Source: GCA-2697345 sp045565015
GTDB taxonomy: Bacteria > Pseudomonadota > Alphaproteobacteria > Rhodobacterales > Rhodobacteraceae
DNA length: 42,287 nt
Direction of reading: 5' to 3'
Assembly: GCA_045565015.1 (NCBI GenBank)
Contig: JBJLGD010000015.1
Coordinates: forward strand, 1-42,287
Shown here: piece by piece, positions 24,410 to 32,487 of the stretch
How positions within the stretch are numbered: the stretch's first letter is position 1
Layout: the number at the start of each line of letters is the position of its first letter
Translations under genes and position numbers: made by a program
The notes under the pieces: model-generated
The model's database searches: none
Told to the model about the DNA's origin: nothing
Seen by the model: the letters and a program-made list of their open reading frames with translations, nothing else

Positions 24410-25501
24410 TCATTTTAGTGTTCTCGTTCCAACAATTCTTAATCCAAAGGCATCAAGACCAACGACCTTTGGCGAAGGTGAGTTTGTAAGTAACTCTATA
24501 TCACTGACACCAAGCTCCGCTAAAATTTGTGCCCCTAATCCATATTCACGTAGAGTAGCAGCAGAATTTTCAAGTTCAGTTAGAACCGTAGTGTTCATAT
24601 TTCTCAAAAGCACTACAATTCCTCGACCCTCATCAGAGATTATCTTCATTGCCGTCGACAATGTTGGGATGCCATTTTCGAGTATTCCGAGAGCATCTTC
24701 AAAAGGGTTTAACACATGCATCCGAGTTAATATTTTAGTTGTTTTATCTAATACACCTTTTGTTAAAACTACATGCGTTGCGCCATAAGTTTCATCTTTG
24801 AAAGTTCTCATATTCCAATCTCCACCATAAACCGAAGAGACATTTTTATTTGAGAGCTCTGTAACAAGATTATCATGACGTCTTCGATACGCGATTAAGT
24901 CACTTATAGTCCCAATACGAAGTTCGTGCTTTTTAGCAAATAATATTAAATCTGGTAGTCGAGACATCGTACCGTCGTCATTCATTATTTCGCAGATTAC
25001 TCCAGAAGGATTTAAACCTGCTAACCTCGAAATATCGACAGCCGCCTCGGTGTGACCCGCTCTGACTAATACTCCACCTTCTCTTGCTCTTAAAGGAAAC
25101 ACATGTCCTGGTGTTGCAACATCAGAAGCCATACTATTCTTTGCAATGGCAACAGAAATAGTCCGTGCACGATCATGAGCTGATATACCTGTTGTAACTC
25201 CTTCTCGAGCCTCGATAGAAATCGTGAATGCTGTTTCGTGTCGTGAGGAGTTATGAGAGGACATTAGAGATAAATTAAGATGATCAACTCTTTCCCCAGT
25301 TAAAGCAAGACAAATTAGACCTCTTCCATTTGTTGCCATAAAATTGATAGCCGCTGGGTTTGCCATTTCTCCAGGAATGACTAAATCTCCTTCATTCTCT
25401 CGTTCTTCGTGATCGACAAGAATGAACATTTTACCCATTTTTGCGTCTTCAATAATCTGTTCAATCGGTGATATAACAGATTTTAGCACAGTATTTGACA
25501 T
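24410..25501 (-). CDS. ribB: 3,4-dihydroxy-2-butanone-4-phosphate synthase with degenerate RibA-like domain (RibBX type)
   Basis: The N-terminal domain (about residues 10-205) makes 3,4-dihydroxy-2-butanone 4-phosphate from ribulose 5-phosphate and keeps its motifs: DHEERENEGD (30-39), SRHETAF, TPGHVFPLRAREGG and HTEAAVD. The C-terminal domain (about 210-363) is GTP cyclohydrolase II-like by position and by its GAQILAELGV segment, but the zinc-binding CX10CXC stretch is replaced by MHVLNPFEDALGI, and no cysteine occurs after residue 170. It therefore should not have cyclohydrolase activity. This matches the RibBX architecture known from Alphaproteobacteria. Start ATG with GGAG upstream. In operon with ribE and ribH. 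Confidence 0.93.
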   Translation of the reverse strand: MSNTVLKSVISPIEQIIEDAKMGKMFILVDHEERENEGDLVIPGEMANPAAINFMATNGRGLICLALTGERVDHLNLSLMSSHNSSRHETAFTISIEAREGVTTGISAHDRARTISVAIAKNSMASDVATPGHVFPLRAREGGVLVRAGHTEAAVDISRLAGLNPSGVICEIMNDDGTMSRLPDLILFAKKHELRIGTISDLIAYRRRHDNLVTELSNKNVSSVYGGDWNMRTFKDETYGATHVVLTKGVLDKTTKILTRMHVLNPFEDALGILENGIPTLSTAMKIISDEGRGIVVLLRNMNTTVLTELENSAATLREYGLGAQILAELGVSDIELLTNSPSPKVVGLDAFGLRIVGTRTLK

Positions 25502-25549
25502 ATAAACTCCGTTAATGAGTATAATCTGATTTCAACCAAATTACACAAA

Positions 25550-26146
25550 TTAGTCATATTCTTTTAATCTGGACACATAACGAGCAAGCGTATCTACTTC
25601 AAGATTAATATCATCATTGACTGTTACTAATTTCCAATTTGTCTCTTGTTTAGTGTGGGAAATTAAGTTCACACTAAATGAAGCTTCCTTTACATCATTT
25701 ATGGTAAGAGAGGTCCCGTTGAGACTAACAGATCCTTTTGATGCACAGAACTTTGCTAAGAGCTCAGGTACTTCAAATTCAATTCTCGTACTATCCCCCT
25801 GATCTTCTATCTTTAAAACCTTCGCAACTCCATCAACATGTCCCGATACAATATGCCCACCTAATTCATCTCCTAATCGCAAAGCTCTCTCTAGATTTAG
25901 TTTGGTACCTATTATCCAATCTTGCGCATTAGTTTTTGATATACTTTCTGAAGATATCTCAACATCGAAATAGGTGGTTTCGCTAACTCCACATTCTATT
26001 ACAGTCAAGCAAATTCCATTGCAGCATATAGAACAGCCGATATCGATGCCCGCCTCATCATAAGAGCACCCTATTCTGACCCTTAAATCACCCTTTTGTT
26101 CGAGCTCTAGAACTGTTCCAATATCACTAATTATACCAGTAAACAT
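25550..26146 (-). CDS. ribE: Riboflavin synthase alpha subunit RibE
   Basis: Dismutates two 6,7-dimethyl-8-ribityllumazine molecules to riboflavin. Seen: two lumazine-binding barrels in tandem, the first starting MFTGIISDIGTV with NGICLTV, the second starting GGHIVSGHVDG with LNGTSLTIN. Length 198. Start ATG with AAAGGA upstream. Lies between ribD and ribBX in the operon. Confidence 0.95.
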   Translation of the reverse strand: MFTGIISDIGTVLELEQKGDLRVRIGCSYDEAGIDIGCSICCNGICLTVIECGVSETTYFDVEISSESISKTNAQDWIIGTKLNLERALRLGDELGGHIVSGHVDGVAKVLKIEDQGDSTRIEFEVPELLAKFCASKGSVSLNGTSLTINDVKEASFSVNLISHTKQETNWKLVTVNDDINLEVDTLARYVSRLKEYD

Positions 26147-26178
26147 TTTTTTCCTTTAATCTAATGACACCACAGAGG

Positions 26179-27306
26179 TTACAGCTCGTCCAGTATACTA
26201 TTATCTCTTTCAACAGTCCAAGTATGTAATACATCATTTCCTAATTTTTCTACATTGACACATTTCAAATGAGGCATATCGTTTAGTTTTTTTAGGGGGA
26301 GAGTACCAATACCTGAAAAACCCAGCGAGCCAAAAACTTTTCCCCCTGTAAATCCGATTATTCTATCAATTAAGTCTTGCTTGATAAGACCGGCCCCTAT
26401 TTCCCCTCCTCCTTCACAAAGGATTCGAGTAAGACCCATTTTTGCTAATATTTTCATCATAATTTCTAAATTTAAAAGATTTTTATCGATTAGTGGCACT
26501 TCAATTAATTTAAAGTTTCGAGAGCTCCATTGGTTTAATTTATTTTTAGAAAGGTTAGGTCCATGGGCAATCCATACTGGACCATCTTCGGAGGAATTAG
26601 CAATAAAATTTTGCGATGGGATATCTAGATTTGTGCTTATTAAGATTCGAATAGGTTTGTGATTGATACCCAAACCCCTAACAGTAAGACGAGGATTATC
26701 CTTTCTAACCGTCCGACCACCCACCAAAATCGCATCATATTGAGCCCTAATAGCATGAACTTTTCGACGCGAATCTTCTCCAGTTATCCATTGGCTTTCA
26801 CCAGCTTCAGTTGCTATCCGTCCGTCAAAAGTAGAAGCGAGCTTCAAGGTCGTCAAAGGTCTTTTTATCAGTATTTTGTTAAAAAACCCTTGATTAAGCA
26901 AGAAAGCCTCCTCACGTAACAAGCCAGTTCTCACTTTTATTCCTTCTTCTTTAAGCGCTTGAATCCCACTACCAGATACTCTTGGATCAGGATCTTTCAA
27001 AGCTATTACCACTTCAGCAACTTTTGCTCTTATTAGTTCCGCTACGCATGGCCCAGTTTTCCCGTGATGAGAACAAGGCTCTAGAGTCACGTAAACAATA
27101 GCATCTTTCGCTTGACAACCAGCTTGCTCCAAAGCCACTTTTTCCGCATGCGGCCGCCCACTGAGCGCCGTTACCCCACGACCAATGACTTTATTATCAC
27201 TTACAATTACACAACCCACAGAGGGGTTAGGCCAAGTTTTTCCTAATCCTCGAGTAGCTAAAGCTATCGCCAAAGACATCCAACGTCTGTCGGCCGCTAG
27301 TTCCAT
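26179..27306 (-). CDS. ribD: Bifunctional pyrimidine deaminase/reductase RibD
   Basis: Performs deamination and side-chain reduction of the pyrimidine intermediate in riboflavin synthesis. Seen: an N-terminal CMP/dCMP-deaminase-type zinc site, HAE (His53, Glu55) with PCSHHGKTGPC (Cys78, Cys87), and from about residue 145 a DHFR-like reductase domain (PLTTLKLASTFDGRIA, YDAILVGGRTVRKDNPRLTVR, ILCEGGGEIGAGL). Length 375. Only two bases separate it from nrdR, so the two are very probably cotranscribed. Confidence 0.95.
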   Translation of the reverse strand: MELAADRRWMSLAIALATRGLGKTWPNPSVGCVIVSDNKVIGRGVTALSGRPHAEKVALEQAGCQAKDAIVYVTLEPCSHHGKTGPCVAELIRAKVAEVVIALKDPDPRVSGSGIQALKEEGIKVRTGLLREEAFLLNQGFFNKILIKRPLTTLKLASTFDGRIATEAGESQWITGEDSRRKVHAIRAQYDAILVGGRTVRKDNPRLTVRGLGINHKPIRILISTNLDIPSQNFIANSSEDGPVWIAHGPNLSKNKLNQWSSRNFKLIEVPLIDKNLLNLEIMMKILAKMGLTRILCEGGGEIGAGLIKQDLIDRIIGFTGGKVFGSLGFSGIGTLPLKKLNDMPHLKCVNVEKLGNDVLHTWTVERDNSILDEL

Positions 27307-27308
27307 TT

Positions 27309-27776
27309 TTAATCTTCTGTCTGTAAAGGTGGGCGTAATTCAGAGACAAAATCTTCAAAGTCGTCAGCAGCCTGGAAATTTTTATAGACTGACGCAAACC
27401 TTACGTACGCCACGGTATCTATTCTAGCAAGAGACTCCATTACAATCTCTCCAATATTCGCTGATGGTATATCTGTTTCACCCAAACTTTCCAAACGGCG
27501 TACAATTCCCGAAATCATTTGATCCATACGTTCGTGCTCTATGGGGCGTTTTTGAAGAGAAATCCTTATAGACCTCTCTAGCTTGTCTCTGTCAAAGTCC
27601 TCTCTTTTTCCGTTTGATTTTATGACAACTAAATCTCGCAATTGTACTCGCTCATAAGTTGTAAACCTACCCCCGCAGGCCGGACAGAATCTACGTCTCC
27701 GGATAGCTACATGATCCTCCGCCGGACGCGAGTCTTTCACTTGAGTGTCTACATTCCCACAAAACGGACAACGCAT
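27309..27776 (-). CDS. nrdR: Transcriptional repressor NrdR
   Basis: ATP/dATP-sensing repressor of ribonucleotide reductase genes. Seen: N-terminal zinc ribbon with Cys3, Cys6, Cys31 and Cys34, RRRRFCPACGGRFTTYE around it, then an ATP-cone domain (about residues 48-138). Length 155. First gene of the riboflavin operon, start ATG with AGGAG nine bases upstream. Confidence 0.96.
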   Translation of the reverse strand: MRCPFCGNVDTQVKDSRPAEDHVAIRRRRFCPACGGRFTTYERVQLRDLVVIKSNGKREDFDRDKLERSIRISLQKRPIEHERMDQMISGIVRRLESLGETDIPSANIGEIVMESLARIDTVAYVRFASVYKNFQAADDFEDFVSELRPPLQTED

Positions 27777-27817
27777 AACTAAACTCTCCTATTTAATTCA
27801 CCCGACATACTATACCT

Positions 27818-27847
27818 ATCTTATCCTGATCAAATAGAATAAATCAA
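27818..27847 (-). promoter_or_regulatory. Possible promoter of the nrdR-rib-nusB operon
   Basis: On the minus strand TTGATT, 18 bases, TAAGAT, about 42 bases before the nrdR ATG. The intergenic stretch is short and no FMN-riboswitch motif is present in it. Confidence 0.32.
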
Positions 27848-27877
27848 CCAAACTATCACATATCTAAACGCTAGCTT

Positions 27878-29866
27878 TTACTGTTCAAGAAAACTTCGAA
27901 TCTTTCTAGACCTACTAGGGTGCTTTAACTTTCTTAAAGCCTTGGCTTCAATCTGACGAATCCTTTCTCTAGTAACACTGAATTGCTGGCCTACTTCTTC
28001 TAAAGTGTGGTCTGTATTCATTCCAATACCGAAACGCATCCGAAGTACTCTTTCTTCACGGGGTGTGAGAGAGGCTAATACTCGAGTTGTAGTCTCTTTT
28101 AAATTTTCTTGTATCGCCGAATCTAATGGAAGAACTGCGTTTTTATCTTCAATAAAATCTCCAAGCTGGCTATCTTCTTCATCTCCAATCGGAGTTTCTA
28201 AAGAAATAGGTTCTTTAGCTATTTTCATAACTTTTCTAACTTTGTCTAATGGCATTTGTAACTTATCTGCTAGCTCCTCGGGAGTTGGTTCGCGACCAAT
28301 CTCATGTAGCATCTGTCGACCAGTACGAACTAATTTGTTAATTGTTTCAATCATATGGACGGGTATCCTAATAGTTCTAGCTTGATCTGCGATTGATCTT
28401 GTGATGGCTTGCCTTATCCACCAAGTTGCATAGGTCGAAAACTTATAGCCTCTTCTATATTCAAATTTATCAACTGCCTTCATAAGACCGATATTACCCT
28501 CTTGAATAAGATCAAGGAACTGTAGACCTCTATTTGTATATTTCTTTGCAATCGAGATGACTAACCTAAGATTTGCCTCAACCATTTCTTTTTTTGCTTG
28601 CCTAGCCTCTTTTTCACCTTTTTGGACTTGTTGAACAATTCTCCTAAATTCAGTAATATCCACACCGACATATTGACCTACTTGGGCCATCTCTGCTCTT
28701 AATCCTTCAACTTTTGGTAAGTTTTTTTCTACTAATGCTGTCCAGCCTCTACCTGTTTTACTTGATATTCGTTCTACCCAACCTGGATCCAACTCATAAC
28801 CACGATATTCATCTATAAATTCTCGGCGATTGATTCTGGCTTGATCAGCTAATTTAACCATATTGCTATCTATAGACATTATTTTTCTATTTATGCCATA
28901 CATTTGGTCTATAAGTGCCTCAATCCTATTATTATGAAGGCGAAGTGAATTAACTAGTTCGACTATTTCAGTTCTTAAATCTTGGTATGCCGTTTCCTCT
29001 TTTTTTGAAAACTTTTTCTCTTCATTAAGAGTTGCAGATATTCTCTGATCTTGCATCCCAGATAGCGTATTATAGTTTTTTGCTATAACATCCAATGTTT
29101 CCAAAACTCTGGGTTTTAAAGCTTCTTCCATTGCAGCTAGGCTCATGTTTGCTTGTTCATCTTCGTCATCTTCATCATCATTAGCAATTATGTTACCATC
29201 AGCATCGAACTCTCTTTCCTCGGGTTTCGATGGTTTTTCTACTGCGGCGACATCGACAGTTTCAACATTTAATAGGTCGCCTGTTACCCCTTCTCCGTCC
29301 AAACTGGTCCCAAAGGTTGCCTCTAAATCTATTACATCTCTTAACAAGATATCTTCATTTAATAATTCATCCGTCCAAATAGTTATTGCTTGGAAAGTTA
29401 AAGGGCTTTCGCATAATCCCAATATCATTGTACTTCTTCCAGCTTCTATTCTTTTTGCGATCGCAATCTCACCTTCCCGGCTCAACAGCTCTACGGTTCC
29501 CATTTCTCTAAGATACATTCGCACAGGGTCATCAGTTCGATCTAAGACTTCAGAGGATGACGTGGCTACTGCTACCTCTTTGGATTGATTAGCTTCAACT
29601 AGTTCTGTGGCACCTGGAACATCGTCCTCTGCCTCTTCATCCTCAACTATATTTATTCCCATTTCTGAAAGCATCGACATTACATCTTCAATTTGCTCTG
29701 ACGCAATTTGCTCTGGTGGTAAAACTTGATTTAATTGATCGTAGGTGATGTAGCCTCTTGCCCGAGCTTCAGTAATCATTTTCTTGACCGCTGCTTGGCT
29801 CATATCCAAGCCGTTTGCTTCATCTTCCCGCTCTTGTTTACGATCTTCAGTATCTTTTGCCGCCAT
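27878..29866 (-). CDS. rpoD: Primary sigma factor RpoD (sigma70)
   Basis: Housekeeping sigma factor. Seen: an N-terminal region 1.1 (about residues 20-80), an acidic insert (about 215-245, rich in Asp/Glu), region 2 with GLQFLDLIQEGNIGLMKAVDKFEYRRGYKFSTYATWW-type sequence, region 3, and region 4.2 VTRERIRQIEAKALRKLKHP at the C-terminus. Length 662. ATG with GGAG nine bases upstream. It follows dnaG after 63 bases, as in the dnaG-rpoD macromolecular synthesis operon; rpsU is not next to it here. Confidence 0.97.
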   Translation of the reverse strand: MAAKDTEDRKQEREDEANGLDMSQAAVKKMITEARARGYITYDQLNQVLPPEQIASEQIEDVMSMLSEMGINIVEDEEAEDDVPGATELVEANQSKEVAVATSSSEVLDRTDDPVRMYLREMGTVELLSREGEIAIAKRIEAGRSTMILGLCESPLTFQAITIWTDELLNEDILLRDVIDLEATFGTSLDGEGVTGDLLNVETVDVAAVEKPSKPEEREFDADGNIIANDDEDDEDEQANMSLAAMEEALKPRVLETLDVIAKNYNTLSGMQDQRISATLNEEKKFSKKEETAYQDLRTEIVELVNSLRLHNNRIEALIDQMYGINRKIMSIDSNMVKLADQARINRREFIDEYRGYELDPGWVERISSKTGRGWTALVEKNLPKVEGLRAEMAQVGQYVGVDITEFRRIVQQVQKGEKEARQAKKEMVEANLRLVISIAKKYTNRGLQFLDLIQEGNIGLMKAVDKFEYRRGYKFSTYATWWIRQAITRSIADQARTIRIPVHMIETINKLVRTGRQMLHEIGREPTPEELADKLQMPLDKVRKVMKIAKEPISLETPIGDEEDSQLGDFIEDKNAVLPLDSAIQENLKETTTRVLASLTPREERVLRMRFGIGMNTDHTLEEVGQQFSVTRERIRQIEAKALRKLKHPSRSRKIRSFLEQ

Positions 29867-29929
29867 ATCGTGATTCTCCGAACTGATTCGTTTTCTACTC
29901 TCTATGCCGAATCAATACGATTCGCACGT

Positions 29930-31870
29930 CTAATTAGTCTTTTTCTTTTTCCAAACCTGATTATCAATAAGAGATTGAAGATTATTAGAAAGAATTTTTT
30001 GATTTTCTAATTCATCGCTGGTTTCATCTTGTTGTATTCTGTTGGCAGCGTTGTTGGCTTCCGCGGCTTTAGAAACTCTCCAGGTAATACCTTCATTAGG
30101 GTCACCTCGTAGGTCTTCCAAAGCTTCTTGAACTTCTCTTTCTACTCCTTGACGAGCTTTTATTTTAGTTAACTCTGCGATGATAGTCTGACGGATCTTT
30201 TCGTCTGACGAATTAGATTGCAGTGCGGGAGCAATTTTTAAGTATTTCAAATCAAACAGATTAGATATTTTGTTTGCTCCTAATTTTTCAGACAGCATTA
30301 ATTCAAGGTTTTGATCTTCAGATAATGGAAAACTAAGTAATATCGCCGTTAAAATATTCTGATTATCTAAGAGTTTGAGTTCTAGTGCTTCTAAATCGTT
30401 CAAAAACTCCGAAATGAAGCGGGGGTATCGGATCACAACTGCAAGTAACAGTGACTCACGAAGCCTGATTTCCATATCGTCCGAAGCGACAATCATTGAT
30501 CTCTTAGTATTAGAGAAGGATAATCCTGTATTATTATTTTGGGAGTAATTTTTATTTGTAAACTTATATGATGCTGTGTTGTCAGTATTATAGAATAATT
30601 TTGACCGTAAAGCTGCAAATTCTTTTCCATAATGCGTGCGCAAATCCTTATCCTTTATTAACCGAATAATATCTCGTAAAGATTTATCCAATGCTACTCG
30701 ACGTTCCGGGCTATCAAAAACTTTGCCTTCTGTCTCACGTTTCCAAAGAAGGTTAATTAGTGGAATTGAATTCTCTATTAATTCGTTCATTCTTGACACA
30801 CCAGATATTTTCAGTACGTCGTCTGGATCTTGGCCTTCTGGTAAAATACAAAAACGCAAAGATTTATTCGCTTCCAGATTTGGTAACGCCAGATCGATTA
30901 ACCGGTCCGCAGCTCTGTCTCCAGCTGAATCGCCATCCAAAGCTACAATAGGTTCTGCGGAAATTTGCCATAATAAAGAAAGTTGGGCATTCGTTACAGC
31001 GGTACCCAAGGGTGCAACAGCAGTAGAAAAACCATGAGCATCTAATGCAATTACATCCATATAGCCTTCAACTACTAACAAAGGTGTATCTCGTTTCATG
31101 GCTTCCCTTGCAGCCTTGAAATTATACAAGGTATTACTTTTGCTAAAAAGCTCTGTTTCTGGCGAGTTCAAATATTTCGCTTTTGCATTTTGACTCATAG
31201 CGCGTCCACCAAATGCAATACATTGACCTCTTATGTTTCTTATTGGAAATATTATTCGATCTCTGAAGCGATCAAACGGCTCTCCGCCATTATCTGGTTG
31301 AACAGATAACCCCGCTTGAATTATCAGTTCAGAGCTTATGCCTCTTTCTTTCAATTTTTTAAATAAACTCTTAGAACTTTCTAAAGTAAAACCTATTTCA
31401 AATTTAGAGCATGAGTCATCTGAAGTACCCCTTGAACTTAGATATTTTCTCGCTTCAGCTCCTTTATCAGAGCGTAGTTGCTGTTTATAAATTTCAGTTG
31501 CCAATTCCATAACGTTAATTAATTCTAGTCTTTTATCATTCTTTTTTTTGTATTGAGGATCTGGTCTAGGTAACTCCATACCACATTCTTGTGCTAAACT
31601 TTCGACAGCCTCTACAAAAGTCAAATTTTCTGTCTCTTTAATAAACCCAATGGAGTCCCCTTTTGCGTGACATCCAAAGCAATAATAGTAGCCCTTTTGA
31701 TCATCTACATGAAAACTAGCCGTCTTCTCTTGATGAAATGGGCATGGCGCCCACATATCACCCTTTCCTTGGTTAGACTTTTTTAAATCCCACACAACTT
31801 TACGTCCAGCAACCCTAACAATAGATGCTCTAGACCTTAGCTCGTCAAGAAATGCTGTCGAAAAATTCAT
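29930..31870 (-). CDS. dnaG: DNA primase DnaG
   Basis: Makes RNA primers for replication and interacts with DnaB and the holoenzyme. Seen: N-terminal CHC2 zinc finger (Cys43, His46, Cys64, Cys67), the catalytic core with the RNA-polymerase motif region IIFPIRN, the TOPRIM EGYMDVIAL segment and ALDGDSAGDRAADR, then a less conserved C-terminal helicase-binding region. Length 646. Same strand as rpoD, probably cotranscribed. Confidence 0.96.
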   Translation of the reverse strand: MNFSTAFLDELRSRASIVRVAGRKVVWDLKKSNQGKGDMWAPCPFHQEKTASFHVDDQKGYYYCFGCHAKGDSIGFIKETENLTFVEAVESLAQECGMELPRPDPQYKKKNDKRLELINVMELATEIYKQQLRSDKGAEARKYLSSRGTSDDSCSKFEIGFTLESSKSLFKKLKERGISSELIIQAGLSVQPDNGGEPFDRFRDRIIFPIRNIRGQCIAFGGRAMSQNAKAKYLNSPETELFSKSNTLYNFKAAREAMKRDTPLLVVEGYMDVIALDAHGFSTAVAPLGTAVTNAQLSLLWQISAEPIVALDGDSAGDRAADRLIDLALPNLEANKSLRFCILPEGQDPDDVLKISGVSRMNELIENSIPLINLLWKRETEGKVFDSPERRVALDKSLRDIIRLIKDKDLRTHYGKEFAALRSKLFYNTDNTASYKFTNKNYSQNNNTGLSFSNTKRSMIVASDDMEIRLRESLLLAVVIRYPRFISEFLNDLEALELKLLDNQNILTAILLSFPLSEDQNLELMLSEKLGANKISNLFDLKYLKIAPALQSNSSDEKIRQTIIAELTKIKARQGVEREVQEALEDLRGDPNEGITWRVSKAAEANNAANRIQQDETSDELENQKILSNNLQSLIDNQVWKKKKTN

Positions 31871-31924
31871 AGCGGTACATTTATCTTCAAAACGGTTTTT
31901 AGTTATATGCTAGTTTAACAGAAA

Positions 31925-31970
31925 AAATACACGCAGGAAAGTTATCAAGCGTTCTTAAGGTTTTCCTGCG
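31925..31970 (-). terminator. Terminator overlapping the end of soxG
   Basis: On the minus strand CGCAGGAAA (inside the soxG coding sequence) pairs perfectly over 9 bp with TTTCCTGCG (31932-31940), with a 21-base loop containing the stop codon, and is followed by TGTATTTTTT. This fits a rho-independent terminator for the soxBDAG operon and separates it from dnaG. Confidence 0.7.
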
Positions 31971-32487
31971 CAGTTACAGATTTCATTGAATTGCATACTT
32001 CATGGAGTAGCGTCTTGGCAAAAGCTCTAAAAACCATCAATTTAAATCCTGCTTCTGTTTTTTCAATAATTGCTGACATATGACCAATCATAGATCTAAC
32101 AACATCACCTGTCTTTAAAACCCTGGTATCTACTGGGCATAACCTATCCATAACATCAGCTGTTTTATCACCAGTTAACGATAATATCGTCCAGGCATCT
32201 GACTGATCTGTCAAAGCTGCTTCTTTTATTTCTATTTTTTCGCCAACCAACAAAAATTGGCCCATACCGATCCACATAACGGCATTATGTTTATGGTTTA
32301 CACTTTTTCCCACCTCTGGAAGTCCCAGCCCTAATCTTTTGTTCAAAGTCTTAGAAACTGATTTGGCTTTTCCTTTGAAGGGTTGAATAGTCATAATATT
32401 CTCTAAATTTATCTCCTCTACTTTTAGTAGACCAATTTCGATTTCTGACAGGTTTTCTAACGGAGATTTAGAATAAAGTTTAACCAC
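31945..32487 (-). CDS. soxG: Sarcosine oxidase gamma subunit SoxG
   Basis: Smallest-but-one subunit of heterotetrameric sarcosine oxidase, with a fold related to the GcvT folate-binding domain. Seen: a FKGKAKSVSKTLNKRLGLGLPE-like N-terminal part and the family's DQSDAWTILSLTG and GHMSAIIEKTEAGFKLMVFRAFAKTLLHEV segments. The frame is open to 32550, but the GTG at 32487 is preferred: AAGGGGA lies at normal distance and it overlaps the soxA stop by eight bases. Length 180. Earlier in-frame starts exist, so the exact start is uncertain. Last gene of soxBDAG; its last codons form one arm of the terminator. Confidence 0.88.
   Translation of the reverse strand: MVKLYSKSPLENLSEIEIGLLKVEEINLENIMTIQPFKGKAKSVSKTLNKRLGLGLPEVGKSVNHKHNAVMWIGMGQFLLVGEKIEIKEAALTDQSDAWTILSLTGDKTADVMDRLCPVDTRVLKTGDVVRSMIGHMSAIIEKTEAGFKLMVFRAFAKTLLHEVCNSMKSVTAQENLKNA

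Noticed and set aside
27777..27877. FMN riboswitch ahead of the riboflavin operon
   Set aside because: The short intergenic sequence has none of the conserved RFN segments. The stretch after the operon near 23320 has a CGGGGTGAA-like piece but lacks the rest of the motif.
29145..29588. Long open frame antisense to rpoD (147 codons, serine-rich)
   Set aside because: It is the mirror of the acidic, GAA/GAT-rich part of rpoD; composition alone explains it and rpoD is clearly the real gene.
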